Source: Silicimonas sp. | GTDB taxonomy: Bacteria; Pseudomonadota; Alphaproteobacteria; Rhodobacterales; Rhodobacteraceae | Length of the DNA stretch: 56,158 bases | Reading direction: 5' to 3' | Assembly: GCA_022820365.1 (NCBI GenBank) | Contig: JAJEFO010000069.1 | Span: forward strand, 1-56,158 | In this document: one piece after another, positions 16,446 to 24,388 of the stretch | Layout: each line of letters opens with the position of its first letter | Position numbering within the stretch: position 1 is the first letter of the stretch | The notes under the pieces: model-generated | The model's database searches: none | The model's input: only the letters and a program-made list of their open reading frames with translations | What the model was told of the DNA's origin: nothing | Made by a program: the position numbers and the translations under genes

Positions 16446-16483
16446 CTTAGCGTGGTTTTACGAAGAAACCTTCCGATGGGGCC
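16446..16483 (-). repeat. Tn3 right inverted repeat (38 bp)
   Basis: Reverse complement of the left repeat with one mismatch. It starts CTTAGCG on the plus strand and ends GATGGGGCC. Confidence 0.88.
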
Positions 16484-16489
16484 AATAGG
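16482..16489 (+). repeat. Flanking direct repeat, right copy
   Basis: CCAATAGG, same as 12698-12705, at the right border of the Tn3 element. Confidence 0.5.
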
Positions 16490-16503
16490 GGTGCTACCGA
16501 CCG

Positions 16504-17367
16504 CTATCCGTTCGCGACCAACTTCTTGCCCGTCGTCGCGTCCTTCGTGAACCACCACTTCGACTGTTCGCCGTTGCCCTGCGCGCCGAGGTCAGCGGCC
16601 TCTAACGCTTCCACGGCTTCGTCTGCACCGCCAAGTCGCATCAGCACGTCGTGCAAAAGCACCAATGCCACGTGATGTCGACCTAGTCGCACCAACACCT
16701 GGAATACTTGCAGCTTCCGGCTTTCGTCTTCCGACTGTCGCCGCGCGACCAATTGTCGCCACTTGTGCGCGTTGTCGGTCAGCGACTTGGTCGGATCATC
16801 CAATGAATGCGTGACGGAATACAAGCAATCAATTACTTGACGGTCAACGTTGGCTAGCGCACACCCTTCGGCGATCCGTTTGTACGCCAGTGTTTGCTGC
16901 GATGCGTCGAAGTAGATGCGTGCCGCCTGAAACTTGGCCGTCACGTCCTCTTTGACTTCCAGCGCCTGCAGGAACTCGGGGTCGATCAAGAACTCATCGT
17001 ACAACGTACCGGGTGCCGATACTTCGGACGCATAGTTCGCCAGCGACGTCGCCATGCCTTCGGGCAATGACTGATCGCCGTTACCTCTAAGGTGCTGCAG
17101 CAATTCGTGAAAGCTGTCGAGCACCTTCTCCGCCGGATTCAATGCGTCGATTAGCCGCCGGCAGTAGGTACACTCGTCCACGTGCGATTCGTACAGAGCA
17201 CATGTGTCGGGATCGTCGCGATAGATCCGTGCCGCAGCATACGGGATGTGCCCCCGCCAATCTCCGGCCTCCTCGGCGATGGTTTCCATAGCCGCGAGTG
17301 CCGCAACTTCGTCGAATGCGGGTTCCAAGTCTTCCCGCAAAAGCACATGCTTGGTTTGCTCGGGCAA
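16504..17367 (-). CDS. Zinc-binding (HxxxCxxC) anti-sigma-like protein with soluble C-terminus
   Basis: 287 residues from a TTG start. H62-x3-C66-x2-C69 (in SHVDECTYC) is the zinc-associated anti-sigma (ZAS) signature, and the gene lies directly downstream of an ECF sigma gene. No transmembrane segment is visible. The rest is mostly helical (about 125-245), perhaps TPR-like, so any signal is probably cytoplasmic. No better start was found; the SD is weak. The function as anti-sigma is inferred from motif plus neighbour. Confidence 0.65.
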   Translation of the reverse strand: MPEQTKHVLLREDLEPAFDEVAALAAMETIAEEAGDWRGHIPYAAARIYRDDPDTCALYESHVDECTYCRRLIDALNPAEKVLDSFHELLQHLRGNGDQSLPEGMATSLANYASEVSAPGTLYDEFLIDPEFLQALEVKEDVTAKFQAARIYFDASQQTLAYKRIAEGCALANVDRQVIDCLYSVTHSLDDPTKSLTDNAHKWRQLVARRQSEDESRKLQVFQVLVRLGRHHVALVLLHDVLMRLGGADEAVEALEAADLGAQGNGEQSKWWFTKDATTGKKLVANG

Positions 17368-17425
17368 GGCCGGTCAATCCGATATCTTTATGTCTATATA
17401 CTAAACCAATTGAACCCGGATTCCT

Positions 17426-17947
17426 TCACATCTCTCCCACCCTTTCCTTCAATCGAGCCTTGGCACGATGAATGCGCATTCCTACGGCCGAATATCCGAT
17501 TTTCAGCGCTTCGGAGATTTCCCGCACCGAATGGCCCCGCAGCAACAGTTCCAGCACCTTCCGTTCATCTTCCGAGACGTAACTGAGTAACGACCTGAGA
17601 TCGTGCGCATTTTCATCCGTGGTCACATACGGGCCTCGGTCCACCAGAACCTCACTGGAAACTGGCGACTCCCGACCAGCGCGCCTTCGTTCGTCCATCA
17701 TCAACCTAGCTGCGGTTCGGGCGAGATAGGCGATTGCCGATCTATCTGTGTTCACTCGCTCGTATGCGCGGTAGCGCAAGAACCTTTCGAACGCACCCTG
17801 CGTAGCCTCTTGCGCCAGTTCAATGTCACCAGAAGCCGACCGTGCAACCCTGTAAAGAACCTGCGGATAGATCTCCCGGAACCAGGCGTCCCAAACAGCC
17901 ATATCGTCCGGCGATTGATGAATCGCAGCTGTGAGGTCAGCGACCAC
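17426..17947 (-). CDS. ECF-family RNA polymerase sigma factor
   Basis: 173 residues, a typical ECF size. Region 2: WFREIYPQVLYRVARSASGD, then AQEATQGAFERFLRY. Region 4: LLSYVSEDERKVLELLLRGHSVREISEALKIGYSAVGMRIHRAKARLKE. The GTG start overlaps the end of the upstream hydrolase gene by 11 bp, and the anti-sigma-like gene follows after 58 bp. It likely directs transcription of its own operon and perhaps other genes under control of that partner. Confidence 0.88.
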   Translation of the reverse strand: MVADLTAAIHQSPDDMAVWDAWFREIYPQVLYRVARSASGDIELAQEATQGAFERFLRYRAYERVNTDRSAIAYLARTAARLMMDERRRAGRESPVSSEVLVDRGPYVTTDENAHDLRSLLSYVSEDERKVLELLLRGHSVREISEALKIGYSAVGMRIHRAKARLKERVGEM

Positions 17948-19025
17948 GAGGCATCAACCGCTTGCGGATCACATGCTCGAGTGCAAGGTTGGCCGCGAAG
18001 TATGGCGGACGGCGGTTCCTTCTGCAATCGCGGATAATGACATTGAGGTAACTTCGGTAGAACCCAGGCTCTGATTCGACGTTCACGCCTGCGTTCTCCA
18101 GCCGCCTAAGAAAGAGATGCTCGTAGCGCCGCTCGAACTCCTTCAAGGCGGCCTCTTTCTCGTCCTCCGAGGCGCTTTCGAGTGCCACGCAGATCTTATA
18201 GAAGCGTTCTCGTAAACCGTCCTGAACGTCCTCCGCGAGTGACTTGTATCTTTTGTCGTTGTGATCGGTCGGCTCTTTGATCGTCCAATGGTCGCAGTCG
18301 AAGGCGAGTGGCATCTTCTTTTGAAATCGGGCGGCGACACGTTGGCGATCTGTCTCGTCCACGACTCCATCACGGTTCGCCATTACCATCCGGATTGGGA
18401 TCGCCCGGCGGGAGTCGTCTGGTTTCGCAGGAGCATATATCCGGTTGATCACCTCATTAAGCAGCTGGTCCACCTCTGATCCTCTTGCCACCTGGCGAAT
18501 CTGTTGGCTAATGCCGCGCCCAATGGCAGGAAGTCGGCCGAGAGTTTGGCTCATGATAAAGGCTACGCTGCTTCCACTGACAGGTGCGGCAAACAAAGAT
18601 ACGAAAGAGACGCATGATGTCGGATGACCCTGCGCCCTCAGGGCAATCATTTCCGAGACAACACCGTGCAGGATGACTAGGCCTCCTAGGCTGTGCCCCA
18701 CTAGGTGCAAGGCGTTTTCCTTTTGAAATCGCACGTGAAGTTCGGACATCAACTGGCCGCCAACCGTATCGATGCCGTCGATGCTTGATTTGAACACCCC
18801 CGAATCATAGCCCCAAAGGAAGATATCCAGTTTTGGCAGGTCTGGGTCAGAGGCGAGCAACTCCGGAAATTTTTTCCATGTCTCAATATAGTGTCCATCG
18901 AGCCCGTGGACGAATACCACTGCGTCCAAATTTTTTTGCTTGCCGAAGAACGCAGCTCGTTCGTCTACGACGAGAGGTTTTCCGTAATTTGGTGTTGCAG
19001 GGGCTTTGCCGGGAGATTCGACCAT
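17937..19025 (-). CDS. Alpha/beta-hydrolase (lipase/esterase-like)
   Basis: 362 residues from the ATG at 19025 (AGGTG upstream). The frame is open to 19379, but that part looks non-coding. Oxyanion region VVFVHGLDGH (about 36-45), nucleophile elbow GHSLGG with S112, and a late DHWTI segment typical of the catalytic His in cytosolic lipase-like proteins. A helical C-terminal region of about 100 residues follows. No signal peptide. First gene of the hydrolase / ECF sigma / anti-sigma operon. It could act on membrane lipids or a small ester; as a regulated effector it would fit a conflict system, which is inference. Confidence 0.78.
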   Translation of the reverse strand: MVESPGKAPATPNYGKPLVVDERAAFFGKQKNLDAVVFVHGLDGHYIETWKKFPELLASDPDLPKLDIFLWGYDSGVFKSSIDGIDTVGGQLMSELHVRFQKENALHLVGHSLGGLVILHGVVSEMIALRAQGHPTSCVSFVSLFAAPVSGSSVAFIMSQTLGRLPAIGRGISQQIRQVARGSEVDQLLNEVINRIYAPAKPDDSRRAIPIRMVMANRDGVVDETDRQRVAARFQKKMPLAFDCDHWTIKEPTDHNDKRYKSLAEDVQDGLRERFYKICVALESASEDEKEAALKEFERRYEHLFLRRLENAGVNVESEPGFYRSYLNVIIRDCRRNRRPPYFAANLALEHVIRKRLMPRGR

Positions 19026-19493
19026 TCGTTTGACACCTGCCGCTGCGTTTCGAGACCTGATGTCACTAAAGGGCACAATTTCTCCGCGCCGTCCAGCACA
19101 GTCCCTATGCTCTCTGTTTTCCACTTGTCCGCCTTCGCTGGACGCGCGGCGTTGCCGGTTGTGACCGCTGCTAGCCCCTTCTCTGCTGTGATTTGAGGGG
19201 CGAAACTGAGCGTCTCCCTTATCTATGAAGTTGGTGGCACGTAGGCGATGGTGCTGTAGAGGACCTTGTGTTTGGCGGGTCGATGGTCGGTCTGTCGGCT
19301 GTGGTGGGCAAACTAGTCGCGATAGGAATGCACATTGCTGCGCACCCAAGCACAGATCCGGATTTGGGCGGTAGTCCATCCGGCTCCCATCTCGGGTGCT
19401 CTCCCGGACGGACGATTTCTGGAAGTGGCAGGCGGTCGAGATTCACGAGACGTGAACGCGGTCGATTGTCAGGAGACTAGCAAGACTCGAACG
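19026..19493. other. Intergenic region upstream of the hydrolase operon
   Basis: About 470 bp between the hydrolase start and the end of the phosphoribosyltransferase-like gene. Reading frames exist on both strands but none looks like a protein. It should contain the promoter of the hydrolase operon and the 3' end of the other unit. No certain promoter or terminator was seen. Confidence 0.5.
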
Positions 19494-20135
19494 CTAGGAA
19501 TCTAAAATACCAATGTTCTCGTAAGGGTTTGGATGAATTGTCCGTGCGATGAAAATTCCGGTGATTGGAACGTCGGGATACCGTTGCGACAAAATAGTAT
19601 GCATCGCGCGATAGTGTCGGCCCACAGTTAGAATGTCATCAATTATCCCAATGTTCGTCGGGGGCGGCTCTGCCAATGCCTCGTTGATCTGATAGACCGC
19701 CAGCAGCTCGTCCACTGATGGCCGCTGGCCTTCGCCTGCCTCGTGTGACGCGTTGGTCGAAGTGGTTTGTGTAACGATGCTGCGTACATCCAGGTCGGGA
19801 CGGATCCCATTGCATATTTGAACCATGCGATCATCATAGTCAGGGTGGTCAGTAGCTTTTGACCCGGGAACAGGGATCAACGTCGCCACGTCCAGCCATT
19901 CAGAGCGCAGGTGATGTGCAAACTCGGTTGAAACCTGTTGAATGCATCGCGCCTTGTAGTGGTAGCCCGGCTTGTGGCTTTCGCTTGGCTTCTTCTTGAG
20001 GTTCCAGACAAGACTGTTCGTTTCACCCCGATAGCCCGCGTTGGCCTTGTATTCGCGAAGAAAAATACAGGTATCACTCTCGTTCAGCGCGCTGTGATCG
20101 CCCCGGATCAACTCGTCAATCTCAGTGAAACTCAT
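19494..20135 (-). CDS. Phosphoribosyltransferase-like protein paired with DprA
   Basis: 213 residues. The start is fixed by a 4-bp ATGA overlap with the dprA-like gene. The PRPP-binding pattern of type I PRTases is GIIDDILTVGRHY (D166, D167, T170, G172). The LIPVPGS at 87-92 and later DYDDR recall ComF-type proteins. There is no N-terminal zinc ribbon as in ComFC. Together with the upstream gene it forms a two-gene unit. The substrate is unknown; base exchange or a nucleotide-signalling role is possible. Confidence 0.72.
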   Translation of the reverse strand: MSFTEIDELIRGDHSALNESDTCIFLREYKANAGYRGETNSLVWNLKKKPSESHKPGYHYKARCIQQVSTEFAHHLRSEWLDVATLIPVPGSKATDHPDYDDRMVQICNGIRPDLDVRSIVTQTTSTNASHEAGEGQRPSVDELLAVYQINEALAEPPPTNIGIIDDILTVGRHYRAMHTILSQRYPDVPITGIFIARTIHPNPYENIGILDS

Positions 20136-21031
20136 TTGGTATCCAGAGCATTCCAAATGTCGTCCGGCTCTCGAACTCGGATGGCGCCTTCCTTCTCGAA
20201 TCGCGCAGGCCAAGTGATAGCCGGGTTCTGGAAACAGCTTTCGAGAATGAACAGTTTCCTGCCTTGGTAGAGCGCAGCTCGGGCCTGTGTCAGCGTGCCA
20301 GATGTCTCGCCGGCCTCGACAATTATTGTGCCTTCTGTCAGGGCACTCATTGTAGCGTTACGCTGTGGGAAATAGTATCGCTTGTACTGGAACGGATGTT
20401 CTGCGTAACGCAGAACTGGAACTTGTGAAATCAGAAGATGCTTCTCTGCGATGTGATCTTGCAGTTCGGCGTTTTCCTTCGGGTACTTCTCTCCAAGAGG
20501 TGTGCCGATAACGGCAATTGTCGTTCCTCCAGCATCCAAAGCGGCGCAATGGGCGGCCTTGTCGATTCCGTTAGCCAGACCGGACACTACAGCAAATTTC
20601 CGCTTTACAAGCTCCTTGGCAAGCCGTTCGGCCCGTCTGGCACCTTCCTCGGATGGCTTGCGGCTTCCAACTACCGCGAGCCCGCGCATTTCGCTCAATT
20701 CCCACGTACCCTGATAGTAGAGTAGCTCAACAGGATGTCTGGCGTCTCTCAGTTTCGCTGGATAGTCCCCAGCCTTGTTTATGCGAACGCCGAACTGGTA
20801 TACACTACGCCTATGCAGCTTCTTGATCACGGCTGCAGCGGCTTCGTCGGCTTCGTGCACGGAGACAAAGTCGGATGGCAGGGCAGTTTCATCGGCAGCG
20901 AATTTCTCTGCCAGCGTCTTGAACGTGGCGCCTGGTTGCAGGAAGAGAGTTTCATATGCGCCTAGTTCTCTCCGGGGCGAAATCGTTGACCGAGCTGGTC
21001 CAATTTCGTTTGTAAGTGCCAGCCTACTCAA
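20132..21031 (-). CDS. DprA/Smf-like (SLOG superfamily) protein
   Basis: 299 residues. The Rossmann-like DprA core runs from about 117: AVVGSRKPSEEG, VVSGLANGIDKAAH, GTTIAVIGTPL, YPKEN, then the QRNATMSALTEGTIIVEAGETSGTL block. There is no C-terminal winged-helix DML1 domain. The N-terminal about 110 residues are not typical of competence DprA. It starts at a TTG (21031) with no strong SD, so the true start could be a little downstream. Coupling to a PRTase and location in a mobile island argue for a nucleotide-centred conflict system rather than natural transformation. Confidence 0.75.
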   Translation of the reverse strand: MSRLALTNEIGPARSTISPRRELGAYETLFLQPGATFKTLAEKFAADETALPSDFVSVHEADEAAAAVIKKLHRRSVYQFGVRINKAGDYPAKLRDARHPVELLYYQGTWELSEMRGLAVVGSRKPSEEGARRAERLAKELVKRKFAVVSGLANGIDKAAHCAALDAGGTTIAVIGTPLGEKYPKENAELQDHIAEKHLLISQVPVLRYAEHPFQYKRYYFPQRNATMSALTEGTIIVEAGETSGTLTQARAALYQGRKLFILESCFQNPAITWPARFEKEGAIRVREPDDIWNALDTK

Positions 21032-21183
21032 TGCATGGCAACGCGTTGTTCGTGGTCATCTGCGTCTCCCTTGGTCGTCAGTTTGAAACCAACTGTCGTG
21101 GTCAGATCCACTTACAATGATACTTTAGCCCGTCGCCCAACGCGCGGGGCTCTTTCCACTTTCTAGGATGATCTCGCGCCTGA

Positions 21184-21426
21184 CGGCAAGCCGTTGCCCA
21201 CCTGCAAGGCCCGGTAGGCAAGCGCTTCATCGGAGAGATCGCTGCACTCCAAACCGCCATCGAAGATTTTCGGGCCAACTTCCAGGATGCGGACGCCCAG
21301 GGATCCCGCGCATACGTCACCCAGATGCATAAGAACCATCCCGACCTCGATTCCGAGATGCTGGCTGCCGACACTGTCATCGCCGTCGAGGAGTTTTGCC
21401 AAGGCGTGCGGTTTCCCGCCAATTGA
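21184..21426 (+). pseudogene. Coding-like C-terminal fragment of unknown origin
   Basis: An open stretch of 80 codons ends at the TGA 21424-21426. It reads like a soluble helical protein (GKRFIGEIAALQTAIEDF, then HKNHPDLDSEMLAADTVIAVEEF) but lacks a credible start and is preceded by a stop. Family not recognised. Probably the 3' remnant of a gene broken when the neighbouring elements arrived. Confidence 0.35.
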
Positions 21427-21482
21427 ACGAACCACAAGATTGCTACGCTTCCGCTCGGCTGCCCATTCCCCTGCCCTTGCGC

Positions 21483-22445
21483 TCAACTGCCTGCCACGCT
21501 GCGCGTGCCGACTTGATCGCTGCTGCCGAGAGAGGCTGCCGACTCACCCTGAGGCGCAATCCCCAGTCGCTCCGCCCGTTCGAGGAGAGACCTGACAGAC
21601 GACGGATACCACGTCGCACGTCCACGGGGCGTCGGCTCGCGCATCTCCTCGAGCATGGTGCACATCTCCTGCAGGGTGACGCCCGGACGCGCCGCCCGCA
21701 TCGCGGCGACCAAGACCGGCAAGCGGTCGTCCTTCCGTCGTCCCGACGCCCGTTCCAGGACGGTTTCCGGCAGAAATCCCTCGGCGACATAGGCCTTCGC
21801 GGCCCGCATCAGGCGCTGCAACGTCCAGCGCCGGGATTCCGGAAGTCGCGAATTGACCACTGCCAGAACGTCCTGCCAGGGCATGTCCGGTCGCAGCCTG
21901 CGGACATCCGGAGCCCAATCGCCGGCGCTGCGGGCGAGACGCTCCAGGAATGCGTCGTGGCGCGCCAAGCGAAGCTGATGGAGCATTGACCGGTCGCCCG
22001 ACACCAGTCCCGGATTGCCGCCCCTGCGGCCTTCGGCACGGGCGGCGGCCAGCCCGGCCATCGTTCGCTCGCGGATCAATGCACGCTCAAACTCGGCCAT
22101 CGCGCCCAGGATTTGCAACGTGAAGCGGCCCTGGGGCGACCCAGTGTTGATCGGATCCCCCAGCGAACGGAAGTGCACGCCGCGCTCATTGAGCCCGCTG
22201 ATCGTCTCGAGAAGATGCAGCAGGGACCGGCCCAGACGGTCGAGACGCACAACGACAAGCGTGTCTCCCGCGTCAAGGCGGTCGAGAAGCGCGGTCAGGA
22301 CCGGGCGGGCCGGGTCGCCGCCCGAGGCGGTTTCCTCGGCCACCGTCGCGCAGCCGGCCGCCCTGAGCGCGCGAAGCTGCGATTCCAGCGTCTGTTCGCC
22401 CGTGGAGACGCGAGCGTAACCATGCAGGGCGCCTTTCTTGGCCAT
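21483..22445 (-). CDS. Serine recombinase / DNA-invertase-like with long C-terminal extension
   Basis: 320 residues from the ATG at 22445 (ggag SD). The resolvase domain lies at about 1-145: catalytic serine in HGYARVSTGEQ, VVVRLDRLGRSLLHLL, MAEFERALIRERTMAGL. The remaining about 175 residues contain several predicted helical segments (LVVAVNSR-like, TWYPSSVRSLLERAERLG) and probably bind DNA, replacing the short HTH of Tn3 resolvases. The start overlaps the stop of a 44-codon ORF (TGATG). It lies at the probable right edge of the accessory region. Confidence 0.85.
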   Translation of the reverse strand: MAKKGALHGYARVSTGEQTLESQLRALRAAGCATVAEETASGGDPARPVLTALLDRLDAGDTLVVVRLDRLGRSLLHLLETISGLNERGVHFRSLGDPINTGSPQGRFTLQILGAMAEFERALIRERTMAGLAAARAEGRRGGNPGLVSGDRSMLHQLRLARHDAFLERLARSAGDWAPDVRRLRPDMPWQDVLAVVNSRLPESRRWTLQRLMRAAKAYVAEGFLPETVLERASGRRKDDRLPVLVAAMRAARPGVTLQEMCTMLEEMREPTPRGRATWYPSSVRSLLERAERLGIAPQGESAASLGSSDQVGTRSVAGS

Positions 22446-22579
22446 CACGCCACTCCCGCACTGGACAAGGGTCGACCGCCAGCCTCGGGATGGACGCGGA
22501 AGCGTCCCTGACGGCTTGCGTGTCGATTGAGTTGTAGCATTGACGCCTTGCACCGCTTCATGTCTGCCTCGATTTCCAT
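22445..22579 (-). CDS. Small ORF coupled to the serine recombinase
   Basis: 44 codons, ATG at 22579 with a GAGGAGAG upstream on the same strand, ending in a TGATG overlap with the recombinase start. Basic product (MEIEADMKRCKASMLQLN at the start) without a recognised domain. The good SD and coupling favour translation, perhaps as a leader peptide. Confidence 0.4.
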   Translation of the reverse strand: MEIEADMKRCKASMLQLNRHASRQGRFRVHPEAGGRPLSSAGVA

Positions 22580-22987
22580 CGTGGTCTCTCCTCGCGACTC
22601 TACGTCTTTTGCGCCGGTCACGTCCGGCGGCAGCGAGCGGGAAGCCAGGTAAACTCGACCTTCCTCGAGCATCATAAAGAGCGCCCTGCCCTGCCCTGCC
22701 CCGCCGCTTGAGTTCCAGGCCCGTCCACTCCCTGTAACGCGGAGATTACAATTTGACAAGTTTTATTCAACCGCCCGTTTGGAAACGCATGCAATCGCCT
22801 GGAGACGACAGCCCGCGAGCCAGCGACTACTCGGGAAACCCTTGTTTCTAAAGACGAACGCGCGCAGTAAGCGCAATCCGCGACATTGGACCTGCAATGC
22901 GAATCGGCACTGAAGATCCCCGGTCAGAAAAGCAGCCTAGATCCTTCCCGGCGAGACGGGACCGCACCGAGATCAAAGACGGAAGAC
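22580..22987. other. Gap between accessory region and TRAP operon
   Basis: About 400 bp without a convincing gene. A short CCCTG tandem (three units) lies near 22683-22700. A small dyad TCCCG-N6-CGGGA (22946-22961) follows the dctM stop in its direction of transcription but has no clear T-run. This is the likely right boundary of the island; no att-like repeat was recognised. Confidence 0.45.
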
Positions 22988-24388
22988 CTATGCGAGGCTT
23001 GGAAGCCAAAGGACGATCCATGGAAATGCAACAAGCAGCGCGATCGTGACGGCGTCCGTGGCGAAGAAGGGGATGACGCCCCTGAACACGTCCTGCACCG
23101 TGAGGTCGTCCCTGACGCCTGCCACGACAAAGCAGTTCAGGCCGATCGGAGGCGTGATCAGGCAGAATTCCGCCATCTTCACGACCAGGATGCCGAACCA
23201 GATCGCGCACATCGGCCCCGACATTCCGAAGGAGCTTTCGGCCGCAGTAACGCTTTCTCCGCCGTTCAGTGCCATTACTGCGGGATAGACCACAGGCAGC
23301 GTCAGCAAAAGCATGCCGATCGCATCCATGAACATGCCCAGGACGGCATAGGCCAGCAGGATGCAGACGAGAATCAGCCAGGGCGAATAGGTGAGCGACG
23401 TGATCCAATCCGAGAACGCGCCTGGCAGGTCGGCAAAGCCGAGAAAGCGCACGTAGATCAGCACACCCCAGATGATCGTGAAAATCATCACTGAAAGCTT
23501 CGCCGTTTCCCGAAGGGCGTCACGGAATTCCGGCCAGCGCATGCCCCGGTAGACCGCCATGAGAAACACCACAAAGGCACCGATTGCCCCTCCTTCCGTT
23601 GGCGTACCCCATGCATCCCCGCCAAACGGATTGTAGACGAAGCAGATGATGGTCACGACGACAAAGACGATTGGCAGGGCTGGCGGAAGGGAGACGAGAC
23701 GCTCGCGCCAGGAGAAGCCAGTGACGCGCGGCCCGAAATTCGGGATCACCAGCGCCATCCCGACGATAAGCACCCCGTAGATCAGGGCGGAAAAGGCGCC
23801 GGGCACGAATCCGGCGAGCAAAAGCCTGCCGACGTCCTGCTCCACGATGATGGCATAGATCACAAGGATGGCCGAGGGCGGGATCAGCGATGCCAGCGTA
23901 CCGCCGGCAGCAACCACGCCTGCGGCGAACTGCTTCTTGTATCCGATCTTCAGCATCTCGGGAATCGCGATTCGGGCAAAGACGGCAGCGGTTGCAACCG
24001 AGGCACCCGAGACCGCCGCGAAGCCTGCTGTCGCGAAAATTGTTGCGACGGCCAGCCCTCCTGGTACCCACGCAACCCAGCGCTTGGCCGCCTCGAACAA
24101 CGCGCGCGTCAAGCCTGCGTAGTAGGCCAGGTAGCCGATCAGAATGAACGTCGGGATCAGGGACAGCGCCTGGGAGGTCACTTTCGAGTGGGGTACCTGA
24201 CCCGCAGTCTTCACGGCGACTGTCAGGGCCCAGCCGAAGTCACCGGCCCCGTAGTCCTTCTTCGCCCAGAAAATCCAGATCAACCCCACCAACCCCGCCA
24301 GCCCCGCGGCGAACGCCACGCGCATTCCCAGAAACACGAGAATCAGCATGCCGCCGGTCACCCAGATCCCGATCTCGATCGGTTCCAT
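22988..24388 (-). CDS. dctM: TRAP transporter large permease (DctM-like)
   Basis: 466 residues, strongly hydrophobic with about 12 membrane segments, as usual for DctM. Typical stretches include LIPPSAILVIYAIIVEQDVGRLLLAGFVPG and LLTLPVVYPAVMAL. It forms the Na+-coupled transport channel with DctQ. Its ATG overlaps the dctQ stop by one base (TGATG). The gene order dctP-dctQ-dctM on the minus strand is complete. The substrate is not predictable from sequence; TRAP systems mostly carry carboxylates. Confidence 0.92.
   Translation of the reverse strand: MEPIEIGIWVTGGMLILVFLGMRVAFAAGLAGLVGLIWIFWAKKDYGAGDFGWALTVAVKTAGQVPHSKVTSQALSLIPTFILIGYLAYYAGLTRALFEAAKRWVAWVPGGLAVATIFATAGFAAVSGASVATAAVFARIAIPEMLKIGYKKQFAAGVVAAGGTLASLIPPSAILVIYAIIVEQDVGRLLLAGFVPGAFSALIYGVLIVGMALVIPNFGPRVTGFSWRERLVSLPPALPIVFVVVTIICFVYNPFGGDAWGTPTEGGAIGAFVVFLMAVYRGMRWPEFRDALRETAKLSVMIFTIIWGVLIYVRFLGFADLPGAFSDWITSLTYSPWLILVCILLAYAVLGMFMDAIGMLLLTLPVVYPAVMALNGGESVTAAESSFGMSGPMCAIWFGILVVKMAEFCLITPPIGLNCFVVAGVRDDLTVQDVFRGVIPFFATDAVTIALLVAFPWIVLWLPSLA

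Larger units (their letters stand above)
12704..16483. mobile_element. Tn3-family transposon (tnpA, tnpR, no passenger genes)
   Basis: A 3.78-kb unit bounded by 38-bp inverted repeats that differ at one position, with divergent tnpA and tnpR around a res region. There is no cargo. It sits between the ImmA/IrrE gene and the anti-sigma-like gene, 20 bp after the latter's stop codon. Flanking DNA carries an 8-bp direct repeat rather than the usual 5 bp. Confidence 0.88.

Noticed and set aside
19026-19379. N-terminal extension of the alpha/beta-hydrolase
   Set aside because: The extra 118 residues are low in hydrophobic pattern and rich in P/R/Q, unlike protein; a good ATG with AGGTG stands at 19025.
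22683-22700. CCCTG tandem as a regulatory or CRISPR-like repeat
   Set aside because: Three short units only; no spacer structure. No CRISPR array was seen anywhere in the window.
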